From: Limnephilus marmoratus | Taxonomy: Eukaryota > Arthropoda > Insecta > Trichoptera > Limnephilidae | DNA: 64,000 nt | Reading direction: 5' to 3' | Assembly: GCA_917880885.1 (NCBI GenBank) | Contig: OU862931.1 | Span: forward strand, 14,023,337-14,087,336 | Shown here: piece after piece, positions 54,690 through 64,000 of the stretch | Layout: each line of letters starts with the position of its first letter | Position numbering within the stretch: the first letter of the stretch is position 1 | Position numbers and translations under genes: made by a program | Notes under the pieces: generated by a model | What the model was told of the DNA's origin: nothing | Databases searched by the model: none | What the model saw: only the letters and a program-made list of their open reading frames with translations

Positions 54690-55546
54690 GGATATCATGC
54701 TCTCAGAAAGTGGTTCTAATATCAGATAACTTCCCGCTGAAAACAAACAGAAGTTCAAGCAAATTCCTATTCAGCACACATCTCGAAGCTCTAAGTGCTC
54801 TGACTAGGGTAAAGATCGTCACATCGCCGCAGGATCTGTTAGCTCACTAAATACAACGAAACTGTATTAGTCTGTTTGAACTTGAATAGAAAATTATAAA
54901 AATAGTAGCTTGGTAGATACTGTTATTTTTTTAATCATTTTTCAGATCTCTAAACTTTGTAGGTGGTTGGTAAGTAGGTGAGTTTCGTACCGAGTTAGAT
55001 TTTTAAAGGTCGATAATTAAAGAAAGCGGATAGACGCACACGACATGTGGTGCTGGAGAAAAATTCGCAGGATTTCAGACGCACAAATGTGTCCATTCTG
55101 GAAGAGCTAGGCGTTCACAATAGGCTTTCAACTATATCCACCTAAAACGTATTTTAATTACGTTGCTTGCCAAACTGAAAACATAGAGAAACTCATATTC
55201 ACTGGCAAACTGGAAGGTAGAAGAAGCCAGTCACCATTGCGCTGAAGTGACCAAGTATCACTGGCGTCCGGTACGTTGCAGCACTCCACGCAACGTCCAT
55301 GATAGAAATTGGATTAGGGGTCACGATTCTCTCAACAGTCACTCAACACGAGGAATAGACTTAAGAATAATTAAAATACATAACATCACTCTTCCGGGTA
55401 GGTACTTGCCAATCAATCTAACTCACCTCTCCCCAGTCCCCTCTCTATCAGACTTATTTTCTAATGGGGGGTGCCAAGCCAATGTCTCGGTGGCTTCAGT
55501 GGATTTGGAACAGTTGAGACTTTTGTGCGGTATTGACATAAATTAA
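54690..55546 (+). pseudogene. RTE-like LINE C-terminus and tail
   Basis: DAHDMWCWRKIRRISDAQ, then VSILEELG-like CPFWKS, ENIEKLIFTGKLEGRRSQSP and WRPVRCSTPRN follow the order of RTE-type C-termini. The tail (55,430-55,546) with GGTGCCAAGCCAATGTCTC, GTGCGGTATTGACATAAA is a diverged form of the SINE family A tail. The 99-codon open frame 55,247-55,546 is partly this tail. Confidence 0.7.
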
Positions 55547-55741
55547 AATTGTAATGATTCCTTTATTAAAACATATTAAAGAAACTTTTGCTTGTGGATA
55601 GATTGGAAAATAATTTAATTTAATAATAATGTTCATTTTAAAAGCCGGGGAATGAAACAAAAACACAAAAAGAAGATTGTTGAATTGAATCGCGAGTCTC
55701 ATTTTAAACAGATTTGATGAACGTCGCTTCCAACTTGGTAT

Positions 55742-55913
55742 CTCGATTACATTAAGTGAGTTTACAAGCTACTAGCCGGCGTATTCACTATCTGCTAGTA
55801 AACTCCTTCAGTGTAAAATCTGCCAGTTAGCTAGTAATATGATTACACAGGGTGATTTCACTAGCAGATGGTGAATATGTCGGTAGCTTGTAAACTCGCT
55901 CAATGTAATCGAG
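55742..55913. mobile_element. Foldback/MITE with about 55-bp arms
   Basis: Left CTCGATTACATTAAGTGAGT and right ending GAGTTTACATTG-type complement; outer CTCGATTACATT/AATGTAATCGAG perfect, arms continue through ATTCAC(T/C)ATCTGCTAGT. No target duplication seen. Confidence 0.75.
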
Positions 55914-55947
55914 GCTTTAGGGTAAAAGAGGGCTACCGACGAGTGTC

Positions 55948-55985
55948 TAAACTTCACAATATTATTTATAATATTGTGAAGTTTA
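55948..55985. repeat. Short palindrome
   Basis: TAAACTTCACAATATTAT, TT, then the exact reverse complement. Confidence 0.9.
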
Positions 55986-55989
55986 TTTT

Positions 55990-56545
55990 TTTTAATTGGA
56001 ATACAGCTCCATTATTTGGGCACCCTCTGAACAAAACCATATCCTAGAAATAGAAAAAGTACAAAAAAGGTTTATGCGTTACCTGTATATGAGGGAATAT
56101 ACATACTACTCATTCCTGTATCCATCGTTGTTCTTAACAGGAATGCTCGATCTTAATACCTTAGAAGCCCGCCGAAAAATATTTTTGGGAAACATTTTTT
56201 TTAGCTGATCTCCGGTACTGTACTGAATCCACCTATGTTGAAGGAGATTAACCTATATGTCCCTAACGCGTATACTCGTGGGAGATCCCACACACTTTTT
56301 ATACTCCGAAAGCGAGAATTTCTTCCTTTCAGAATGCCCCATTAAATAAAGCAATTCAACTGCTTAACGATTCTGCATTGAGCATTGACATCTTCAATGT
56401 TACCTATAGAGGGTTCAGTAACTATCTTTTGACATATGTCTCAACATAGTGAAACTGCCCCCTTGGCCTTTTTTTCTCTTATATTTTGTAATCTTCTCCG
56501 TAATAATTTGGTGTATAACTGTTTTATGGAGAACCTGAAAAAAAA
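55990..56545 (+). pseudogene. Jockey-like LINE C-terminal fragment
   Basis: LEYSSIIWAPSEQNHILEIE then KVQKRFMRYLYMREYTYY and LDLNTLEARRKIFLGN. Downstream the frame is lost (56,210-56,450 still reads like ORF2 end) and an A-run closes it near 56,540. The PLE starts in or directly after this tail. Confidence 0.75.
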
Positions 56546-56569
56546 ATAGATAAATGAAATATTATAAAA

Positions 56570-57004
56570 ATAAATAAAACACTTTGTATTTTAACCACGA
56601 ATTTATTATATTACATATCGACCGGTTTCGCTTACATCAAGCTTCTTCAGGATATAAGTAATAATAACTAAATGTTAAGTGAGAGCTTTGGCTTATATAT
56701 AAGTTGAGTGACAGAGGGAGAAAGAAAATGACCAAGAACATAATTAGAAAGAGACAAAGTATTTGACAGAGGTAAAGTGGATAATCAATTAGTGGGAGGG
56801 AGACAACAATACAATAATCAATAAGTGGGAGGGAGACAGCAATATAGATCTAATCACAAATAAAAACCAACAGTTAACGGTAATAAATGAGATATTAAAC
56901 AAATTTTGATGTATTTTACATTATAAGATAAAAGACGATATTTAGATATATGATAATTTTAATAATGAAGGACATCAGACTAACACTAAAACACATACAT
57001 AATA
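56570..57004 (-). mobile_element. PLE family 1, 3' UTR and terminus (minus copy)
   Basis: Between the stop at 57,005 and the element end. Nearly identical to 59,507-59,942 (offset 2,938 bp) and to 61,809-62,250 in reverse. Confidence 0.85.
56613..56656 (-). ncRNA. Hammerhead-ribozyme core, PLE family 1, copy 1
   Basis: On minus: stem I ATATC, CTGAAGA, stem II GCTT/AAGC (with one extra A), GAAA, C-CG-GTC, stem I GATAT. All invariant core residues of CUGANGA...GAAA...NUH are there, stem I has 5 Watson-Crick pairs plus one G-U, and helix III is the self-complementary ACCGGT. Copies at 59,551-59,594 and 62,157-62,200. Confidence 0.75.
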
Positions 57005-58465
57005 TCATGGGTTAGGATGAATAGCTGGAAATAAGTTAAAAATAGGGCTATAAGGTGAATTTTTTTGATTTGATAAATTGATTTGGTTATTGAGTAAGAA
57101 TTCTGACATATTTGTATTTAATGATTTCCTAATCTCTAAAGCTTCTAAATTGTCTAGTTTTATACCTATATTATTTTTATGTAATATGCGAGTTCCTGAA
57201 ATTTTATTAAAAGTATGATCTGTTGAGATTAGGTGATTTGCAAGCTCAGAGAACCCCTTTCCATTTAAACATCTTAAATGTTCTTTTACTCTAGTGTTGA
57301 CATTACGTGCGGTTTTTCCAATATAGTAAGCAGGGCAATCACTACAGCTAAGTTTATAAATACCGGAGAAACTTAAATGATCTTCTTTGTCTTTAGTATT
57401 AATTAAAAATTTGGCAAGGTTATTGTTTGTATAGAAGGCCGGTTTGATATCTACAGGAAGGTTCCTAACGCTTAGATTAGAAAAATTATTTATAAATAAA
57501 ATTCTACGCCAATGATATTTTGGAATGTCTTGATTGTTTGTCGGGGTGCTTTTATAAAGAAATTTATTTGTAGCTAATTGTTTTTGTTTCTTATTAAGTA
57601 TTTTATTGATTAGGTCCGGGTCATAGCCATTATTTGTCGCTATTTGCTTAATAATAGATAATTCTTTTGAAAAATTAATGCTAGACAGAGGCACAGAGAC
57701 TAGTCTGTGTATCATTGAATGAAAGGCTGAGTGTTTGTGGGAGATCGGATGATTTGATGTGTTGTGTATGGTTATGTCTGTGTATGTTGGTTTGCGGTAT
57801 ATGTTGAAAGCAAGTCTATTATTTAACAAAGAGATTGTAAGGTCTAGAAAATTAAGAGAAGCATTAATTCCTATTTCTAAGGTGAATTGTATTTGTGTGT
57901 GAAAAGAATTTAAAAGCTGGAGGAAGGTCTTTAATTGACGATCTGTACCGGACCAAATGCAAAACACATCGTCCACATATCGTTTCCATACCAACAAGTT
58001 TTTTAGGAGAGAGTATTTGCAAGAAAAAATGCTATTTTCTAGGTTATCCATAAATATATCAGCTACCAACGGGGACATTGGAGACCCTATCGGCAAGCCC
58101 ATATTTTGTTCATATATGGTGTTATTGAATTTAAAATAATTTTGGTTTAAGCAGACATTAAACAGACGAGAAAGATCATTAGAAAAATCTTTTGGCAATT
58201 TAGAATTATTTAGTAAATTACTAATAAGAGATTTGCTTTCATTTACTGGGATACTCGGGAACAAGTTGATAACATCAAATGATATTAGTTTACTGTTAGT
58301 CGGAATTACCAGGTCTTTCAACTCATTGATTAGGTCTAATGAGTTTCTAATAGTGTGTTTGGGGGAAAACACTTTTGAATTATTAAAGACATTAGTGACA
58401 AAAGAAGCTAATTTAAAATTTGGTGACTCACAACATGCAACAACTGGTCTAATGGGGGGTCCCAA
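57005..58465 (-). CDS. PLE protein, RT and GIY-YIG part
   Basis: 486 residues, second part of a Penelope-like protein that copies element RNA into nuclear DNA. Seen: RPVVACCESP at the start (an RT block of PLEs), the palm with SFDVINLFPSIP (catalytic D64), GLPIGSPMSP (123-132), YVDD (163-166), NFLDLTISLL and YRKPTYTDI; then a linker and a GIY-YIG nuclease domain near the C-terminus with GIY at 368-370, a C-x2-C pair (C374, C377), YIG at 381-383 and R387. The order RT then GIY-YIG is diagnostic for Penelope-type PLEs. The first Met is not the natural start: the frame continues from 58,449-59,495 across a single-base shift in a G6 run (58,454-58,459). Downstream is the 3' UTR with a hammerhead. 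Confidence 0.93.
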   Translation of the reverse strand: MGPPIRPVVACCESPNFKLASFVTNVFNNSKVFSPKHTIRNSLDLINELKDLVIPTNSKLISFDVINLFPSIPVNESKSLISNLLNNSKLPKDFSNDLSRLFNVCLNQNYFKFNNTIYEQNMGLPIGSPMSPLVADIFMDNLENSIFSCKYSLLKNLLVWKRYVDDVFCIWSGTDRQLKTFLQLLNSFHTQIQFTLEIGINASLNFLDLTISLLNNRLAFNIYRKPTYTDITIHNTSNHPISHKHSAFHSMIHRLVSVPLSSINFSKELSIIKQIATNNGYDPDLINKILNKKQKQLATNKFLYKSTPTNNQDIPKYHWRRILFINNFSNLSVRNLPVDIKPAFYTNNNLAKFLINTKDKEDHLSFSGIYKLSCSDCPAYYIGKTARNVNTRVKEHLRCLNGKGFSELANHLISTDHTFNKISGTRILHKNNIGIKLDNLEALEIRKSLNTNMSEFLLNNQINLSNQKNSPYSPIFNLFPAIHPNP

Positions 58466-59495
58466 CTTTATGGAGTTTTAGGAATCCATATAACTTGGGG
58501 ATTTTAGGGTTTTTTGTCAAAAATTTTACTTTATTATATGAGTCATCTATAAAAATTGGGGTTTTACATGAATTTAAGGCATTTTTTACATTATCGAGAT
58601 ATTTATTTGTTGGGTCTTGTGATAAGATCTTAATATTATCATTATTAACGAAATCATCCATTTTTGAATGATAATCAGATTTATGCATTATAATGACAGT
58701 ATTGCCTTTATCGGCTTTGGTTAAAATTAATTGGTCAGTCTCTAATTTTTTACGGATGTTTAACATATAGCGCGTTTCTGGGTTAAATAAGGGTTTACAT
58801 TTTGGTATTAGATTTTTTAACAATTCAGCACTTTTATAGAAGAAAGGATTTGGGCGGCTATGTAGAGCGGTCTCTATGTCGACAGCAACATTTTCAACTG
58901 CATCTTTGATACTGGTTTTGGTATAATTTAGATTGTATTTTAGGCCTTTTGATAAAAGGGCCATTTCTTCTGGAAGAAATTGCGTAGATGAAAGGTTCTG
59001 CACTCGATCGAAGAACTGGTAGTTTGGTTTATCGGGAATGCTTTTGATAAGATTGGCCGCAAGACACAAGTTTTTTAGTTTTTTAATTATAATTTCACGT
59101 TTTTTGAAAACTTTTAAAGATGCAAAGTGTCTGACTTTATCATCAAGCACATCCCATTCCAATGGGTGAAGTACGTGAACTAACTCAGTGTGTAAAACAT
59201 GTAATTTTAATTTAATGTTATTACGTTCTTTGTAGGCACTTTTTAAATCTTCTTTGAGCCATGCTGTTTTGGCTTTTGACACTGAAGAATTGGAATGCAA
59301 TTTATTATTTAGCCGGTTAAAGAAACCATTTAAATAATTAGGGAACACTTTTGATTTTAAGCACTGTTTAAAGAAAAATATATTTATAGACGTAACTCTG
59401 AACTTAATTGTATAGTTTTTATACATTATTGCTTTATTAGCTGTACTTGCTGATATAATTTTTTCATATGAAGCAATTACTTTGTGGTTAGACAT
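58449..59495 (-). CDS. PLE protein, N-terminal part (frameshifted from the rest)
   Basis: 348 residues beginning MSNHKVIASYEKIISASTAN and ending at the RT segment KIPKLYGFLKLHKVGTP, right where the next block should follow in frame. The region 240-348 holds the early RT part (TKADKGNTVIIMHKSDYHSK, then YGFLKLHK). The upstream 240 residues are lysine- and leucine-rich, typical of the N-terminal extension of PLEs. The start ATG stands about 15 bp inside the tandem junction, and the same start region appears after the plus copy at 62,257-62,285. The break is one surplus base in a C-run of the coding strand, possibly a sequencing error. Confidence 0.9.
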   Translation of the reverse strand: MSNHKVIASYEKIISASTANKAIMYKNYTIKFRVTSINIFFFKQCLKSKVFPNYLNGFFNRLNNKLHSNSSVSKAKTAWLKEDLKSAYKERNNIKLKLHVLHTELVHVLHPLEWDVLDDKVRHFASLKVFKKREIIIKKLKNLCLAANLIKSIPDKPNYQFFDRVQNLSSTQFLPEEMALLSKGLKYNLNYTKTSIKDAVENVAVDIETALHSRPNPFFYKSAELLKNLIPKCKPLFNPETRYMLNIRKKLETDQLILTKADKGNTVIIMHKSDYHSKMDDFVNNDNIKILSQDPTNKYLDNVKNALNSCKTPIFIDDSYNKVKFLTKNPKIPKLYGFLKLHKVGTPH

Positions 59496-59506
59496 TATAT
59501 TAAAAA

Positions 59507-60333
59507 AATAAATAAAACACTTTGTATTTTAACCACGAATTTATTATATTACATATCGACCGGTTTCGCTTACATCAAGCTTCTTCAGGATATAAGTAAT
59601 AATAACTAAATGTTAAGTGAGAGCTTTGGCTTATATATAAGTTGAGTGACAGAGGGAGAAAGAAAATGACCAAGAACATAATTAGAAAGAGACAAAGTAT
59701 TTGACAGAGGTAAAGTGGATAATCAATTAGTGGGAGGGAGACAACAATACAATAATCAATAAGTGGGAGGGAGACAGCAATATAGATCTAATCACAAATA
59801 AAAACCAACAGTTAACGGTAATAAATGAGATATTAAACAAATTTTGATGTATTTTACATTATAAGATAAAAGACGATATTTAGATATATGATAATATTAA
59901 TAATGAAGGACATCAGACTAACACTAAAACACATACATAATATCATGGGTTAGGATGAATAGCTGGAAATAAGTTAAAAATAGGGCTATAAGGTGAATTT
60001 TTTTGATTTGATAAATTGATTTGGTTATTGAGTAAGAATTCTGACATATTTGTATTTAATGATTTCCTAATCTCTAAAGCTTCTAAATTGTCTAGTTTTA
60101 TACCTATATTATTTTTATGTAATATGCGAGTTCCTGAAATTTTATTAAAAGTATGATCTGTTGAGATTAGGTGATTTGCAAGCTCAGAGAACCCCTTTCC
60201 ATTTAAACATCTTAAATGTTCTTTTACTCTAGTGTTGACATTACGTGCGGTTTTTCCAATATAGTAAGCAGGGCAATCACTACAGCTAAGTTTATAAATA
60301 CCGGAGAAACTTAAATGATCTTCTTTGTCTTGT
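59507..60333 (-). pseudogene. PLE family 1, tandem 5'-truncated copy (3' third only)
   Basis: Directly upstream (on minus) of the full copy, a second copy of the 3' UTR, hammerhead and the last about 128 codons of the GIY-YIG domain (59,943-60,325). Its 5' end breaks at 60,333 inside the nuclease domain. This is the pseudo-LTR arrangement typical for PLEs. The first residues MQQ of the open frame come from the junction. Confidence 0.85.
59551..59594 (-). ncRNA. Hammerhead-ribozyme core, PLE family 1, copy 2
   Basis: Same core and stems as at 56,613-56,656. In the tandem arrangement it lies just before the coding start of the full copy, where it would cut the transcript near the 5' end. Confidence 0.75.
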
Positions 60334-60351
60334 TGCATGTCTTGTTGTGCT

Positions 60352-61808
60352 TTGTCCCCATTAGACCAGTTGTTGCATGTTGTGAGTCACCAAATTTTAA
60401 ATTAGCTTCTTTTGTCACTAATGTCTTTAATAATTCAAAAGTGTTTTCCCCCAAACACACTATTAGAAACTCATTAGACCTAATCAATGAGTTGAAAGAC
60501 CTGGTAATTCCGACTAACAGTAAACTAATATCATTTGATGTTATCAACTTGTTCCCGAGTATCCCAGTAAATGAAAGCAAATCTCTTATTAGTAATTTAC
60601 TAAATAATTCTAAATTGCCAAAAGATTTTTCTAATGATCTTTCTCGTCTGTTTAATGTCTGCTTAAACCAAAATTATTTTAAATTCAATAACACCATATA
60701 TGAACAAAATATGGGCTTGCCGATAGGGTCTCCAATGTCCCCGTTGGTAGCTGATATATTTATGGATAACCTAGAAAATAGCATTTTTTCTTGCAAATCC
60801 CCTCTCCTAAAAAACTTGTTGGTATGGAAACGATATGTGGACGATGTGTTTTGCATTTGGTCCGGTACAGATCGTCAATTAAAGACCTTCCTCCAGCTTT
60901 TAAATTCTTTTCACACACAAATACAATTCACCTTAGAAATAGGAATTAATGCTTCTCTTAATTTTCTAGACCTTACAATCTCTTTGTTAAATAATAGACT
61001 TGCTTTCAACATATACCGCAAACCAACATACACAGACATAACCATATACAACACATCAAATCATCCGATCTCCCACAAACACTCAGCCTTTCATTCAATG
61101 ATACACAGACTAGTCTCTGTGCCTCTGTCTAGCATTAATTTTTCAAAAGAATTATCTATTATTAAGCAAATAGCGACAAATAATGGCTATGACCCGGACC
61201 TAATCAATAAAATACTTAATAAGAAACAAAAACAATTAGCTACAAATAAATTTCTTTATAAAAGCACCCCGACAAACAATCAAGACATTCCAAAATATCA
61301 TTGGCGTAGAATTTTATTTATAAATAATTTTTCTAATCTAAGCGTTAGGAACCTTCCTGTAGATATCAAACCGGCCTTCTATACAAACAATAACCTTGCC
61401 AAATTTTTAATTAATACTAAAGACAAAGAAGATCATTTAAGTTTCTCCGGTATTTATAAACTTAGCTGTAGTGATTGCCCTGCTTACTATATTGGAAAAA
61501 CCGCACGTAATGTCAACACTAGAGTAAAAGAACATTTAAGATGTTTAAATGGAAAGGGGTTCTCTGAGCTTGCAAATCACCTAATCTCAACAGATCATAC
61601 TTTTAATAAAATTTCAGGAACTCGCATATTACATAAAAATAATATAGGTATAAAACTAGACAATTTAGAAGCTTTAGAGATTAGGAAATCATTAAATACA
61701 AATATGTCAGAATTCTTACTCAATAACCAAATCAATTTATCAAATCAAAAAAATTCACCTTATAGCCCTATTTTTAACTTATTTCCAGCTATTCATCCTA
61801 ACCCATGA
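60352..61808 (+). CDS. PLE protein, 5'-truncated plus-strand copy, otherwise intact
   Basis: From the C-run at 60,356 to the stop at 61,808 this is homologous, with only a few differences (for example KSPLLKN against KYSLLKN, IYNTSN against IHNTSN), to the 57,005-58,465 protein, and carries the same RT motifs and GIY-YIG domain without a stop. The open frame begins at 60,315, but its first roughly 14 residues (MIFFVLLHVLL...) are read through antisense nuclease sequence and junction filler and are not part of the element. The N-terminal half is missing, so it cannot work alone. Confidence 0.92.
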
Positions 61809-62285
61809 TATTATGTATGTGTTTTAGTGTTAGTCTGATGTCCTTCATTATTAATATTATCATATATCTAAATATCGTCTTTTATCTTATAATGTAAAAT
61901 ACATCAAAATTTGTTTAATATCTCATTTATTACCGTTAACTGTTGGTTTTTATTTGTGATTAGATCTATATTGCTGTCTCCCTCCCACTTATTGATTATT
62001 GTATTGTTGTCTCCCTCCCACTAATTGATTATCCACTTTACCTCTGTCAAATACTTTGTCTCTTTCTAATTATGTTCTTGGTCATTTTCTTTCTCCCTCT
62101 GTCACTCAACTTATATATAAGCCAAAGCTCTCACTTAACATTTAGTTATTATTACTTATATCCTGAAGAAGCTTGATGTAAGCGAAACCGGTCGATATGT
62201 AATATAATAAATTCGTGGTTAAAATACAAAGTCTTTTATTTATTTTTATAATATAATGTCTAACCACAAAGTAATTGCTTCATAT
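61809..62285 (+). mobile_element. PLE family 1, plus-copy 3' UTR, terminus and first bases of a next unit
   Basis: Matches 56,570-57,004 in reverse. After the end (about 62,255) come about 30 bp identical to the coding start (ATGTCTAACCACAAAGTAAT), then a run of A. So the plus copy too is from a tandem head-to-tail array that was cut within the A-run. Confidence 0.85.
62157..62200 (+). ncRNA. Hammerhead-ribozyme core, PLE family 1, copy 3
   Basis: ATATC CTGAAGA ... AAGC GAAA C-CG-GTC GATAT on plus, with predicted cleavage after 62,193. Confidence 0.75.
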
Positions 62286-62299
62286 GAAAAAAAAAAAAA

Positions 62300-62900
62300 A
62301 ATAAATAAATGAAATAATTTAACTTTGTTTGAACCACTTATATATTTGAGTAAAGCCGACCGGTTTGGAACGACTGTTTCTTCTTCAGGGCAAGCGCATA
62401 CTGAATTGACAGTTACGAAATATGGATGGGAACAATGTATTATTATGGTCGGGGTAGAGCCGTTGCTAGGTATTGAAGAGTTGGGTAGGGGAATACAAAC
62501 ATATATCCATGATTGGGCTAGAAGACAATATTTTTGTTTGTTGATAATAGATTAATTATTAAGGGAATTTTTTATTTCCAAAGCTTCTAAGTTATCTAAA
62601 CGTTTTCCTTTATGATTAATATGAAGAATATTTATCCCTGTATTTTTTTCAAAACTATGGTTATTTTCAATGATATGGTTAGCGAACTCAGAAAAATTAT
62701 TATTATTAAGACACCCTAAATGTTCTTTGGTTCTGATTTCAAAATTACGAATTGTTTTTCCAATATAAAATTATGGAAAATCATTACATCTGAGTTTATA
62801 TATTCCGGAATTAGTCAATTTATGGTCTTTATCTTTAGCATTTCTCAAAAAATTACCGTTATTATTTCTTACCGATATTAGAACTTACTTTTTCTACTCA
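62300..62900 (-). pseudogene. PLE family 2, GIY-YIG domain and 3' end
   Basis: On minus, 62,541-62,890 reads SGIYKLRCND then a stop, FYIGKTIRNFEIRTKEHLGC, LNNNNFSEFANHIIENNHSF and KRLDNLEALEIKNSLNN, matching the family 1 GIY-YIG domain. A TAA stop falls between GIY and YIG. The 3' UTR (62,315-62,540) corresponds to 34,100-34,460. A ribozyme core is at 62,330-62,391 in reverse: CTGAAGA is clear, the second box is AAAC only. Confidence 0.75.
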
Positions 62901-62919
62901 TCAATATGAAGGAACGATT

Positions 62920-63108
62920 GTTATTTTTGGAGTCGGTGTCAGCCAAGGTAGGTTTGTAACTACATACATATATGGGATGTACTTGTATCGCACGCGAGAC
63001 TTGATGAGGCGAGAGGCGAGAGGCGAGAGCGGGGGCGTGGCGGGAGGGGAGCTGTCAAGTGAACACGCCGGGCCGGGTACCTTGGCTGACACCGACTCCA
63101 AAAATAAC
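62920..63108. mobile_element. MITE-like element with 31-bp perfect inverted ends
   Basis: 62,920-62,950 and 63,078-63,108 are exact reverse complements (inner part GGAGTCGGTGTCAGCC). The interior is GC-rich with GGCGAGA repeated three times (63,010-63,031). If the TA at 62,922 and 63,105 is the target, it would fit Tc1/mariner; this is a guess. Confidence 0.75.
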
Positions 63109-63589
63109 TTAACTTATTGGAACTTCTCATTCGGCTGACTTCGGGTGAGTTCGTGGCTCGTATGTCACCCGCCATCATCAGCAAAATACTCAATTAATGA
63201 CGTTAATAATTCCTTTAAGTGTTGATTATTGATAAATGTTTGTTCCATGAAGTAGTTAACATGTTTGTTAATTTTGATTTGTTTTACAAAAAATAAAGAT
63301 TTTTCGAAAAACAGGTAACATGTTTTGTTATTTTTCATAAATTTTGTTTGTTTTATTGAAATAATATATTAAGATAAATATTACTTCAATTAACGTTTTT
63401 TTTATTTATTTAATTTAACACATGTTTTAAAAATAAGCCAAATGACAGTAAACAATCGATTTTTAACATGTCTATAAAAGTTTTGGTTTCGGCCGAAACT
63501 GATCGGAGCCATTTGTTAATAGAAATAACATTCGATTTTTTATTTTTTTTTATTTTTTTTTTAATGACAATATAAGGTAAAGTAAAATT
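63109..63589. other. No recognised feature
   Basis: AT-rich with T-runs near 63,540-63,560 belonging to the tail of the next element. Confidence 0.3.
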
Positions 63590-64000
63590 ACAAAATAAGT
63601 AAAAAATACCAAGTAAAGTGGTTTGTTTACAGTCCTCCTCACTAGGTATTCCTGTTCCGAGGCGGACTGTATGTTGCTGAATGGGTGTTGATTTTTATTT
63701 CCTCATCTTCTAGTTTATTGATTTTCACAAAATAAAGAAATAAATAAAATAGAAGTATTTATGTTTGTTGTCTGCAGGTTGGATTGGGCTTCATAATTTT
63801 AATGATTTCCTCATCTTCCTGTTTACTTAACCATAATTTGATGTCTTTTTTAAACATTTTATCTCCATGGTGTTCTTAATTTCAATTGGAAGAGCATTAT
63901 ATAATTTTGTAGCATGGAAATTACGGTTTTTCTGGCCAAAATACGTATTTAATTGCGGGATGTTCAGTAGTTTTGAGGATTTTGACCTTGTAGTGTAGGT
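63590..64000 (-). pseudogene. Jockey/CR1-like LINE C-terminus, runs off the window
   Basis: On minus, 63,800-64,000 reads SKSSKLLNIPQLNTYFGQKN, RNFHATKLYNALPIEIKN and a broken final helix. 3' UTR with CCTCGGAACAGGAATACC and TAGTGAGGAGG, as at 28,690-28,730. The rest lies beyond the window. Confidence 0.7.

Noticed and set aside
58233..58481. 82-codon plus frame opposite the PLE RT and its twin at 60,311-60,580
   Set aside because: Exact antisense shadows of the PLE coding sequence.
60315..60355. Signal-peptide-like start MIFFVLLHVLLCF of the plus PLE protein
   Set aside because: It is read from antisense nuclease sequence and junction filler, so it is chance.

Overview
The window looks like a transposon-dense, AT-rich arthropod (probably insect) intergenic or heterochromatic region. 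I find no convincing host gene. Almost everything that can be explained is mobile DNA: an intact Ty3/Gypsy-type LTR retrotransposon, several families of Penelope-like elements (PLEs) with GIY-YIG endonuclease and hammerhead-ribozyme ends, many 5'-truncated LINEs, tRNA-headed and LINE-tailed SINEs, Helitron-like elements, MITEs and foldbacks, a solo LTR, and simple repeats. The mix of CTAG-ended Helitrons, PLEs, RTE-like LINEs and jockey/CR1-like LINEs suggests an insect genome. The species cannot be named from the sequence.

Layout. 1-1,010: LINE 3' end and two inverted copies of a CGTCGCC-ended MITE. 1,570-8,150: LINE fragments, tRNA-like SINE heads and a 242-bp solo LTR with a 5-bp target duplication. 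8,235-16,250: SINE copies, a 5'-truncated LINE with a 357-residue RT fragment, a Helitron, and a pair of inverted PLE ends. 16,250-19,750: mostly unexplained AT-rich DNA with LINE ends. 19,757-21,860: a nested stack (Helitron-like repeat, MITE, a 709-bp insert with 13-bp target duplication, a Harbinger-type MITE inside that). 22,000-37,500: degraded LINEs, SINEs, PLE ends, a Helitron, a 90-bp-arm perfect hairpin and a 44-bp perfect palindrome.

37,555-47,131: a complete Ty3/Gypsy element. It has two 1,299-bp LTRs that look identical by eye, a 4-bp target duplication GTCA, gag with a zinc knuckle, pol (protease, RT, RNase H, integrase) in the -1 frame, a polypurine tract and no env. It should be young. 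47,300-48,230 is an unusually GC-rich unclassified block. 48,230-56,560 holds tandem repeats, RTE-like and jockey-like LINE remnants, two Helitron-like repeats in tandem and a foldback.

56,570-62,285: a PLE cluster. A nearly full-length minus-strand copy is broken by one extra base in a G run, is preceded by a partial tandem copy, and lies head-to-head with a 5'-truncated plus-strand copy that is open to its stop. All three 3' ends carry a hammerhead-ribozyme core. Downstream lie a fragment of a second PLE family, a 31-bp-TIR element and a LINE fragment running off the window.

Functionally these are selfish elements that depend on each other: SINEs share 3' tails with LINEs in the same window, and the two broken PLE copies are complementary in what they lack.
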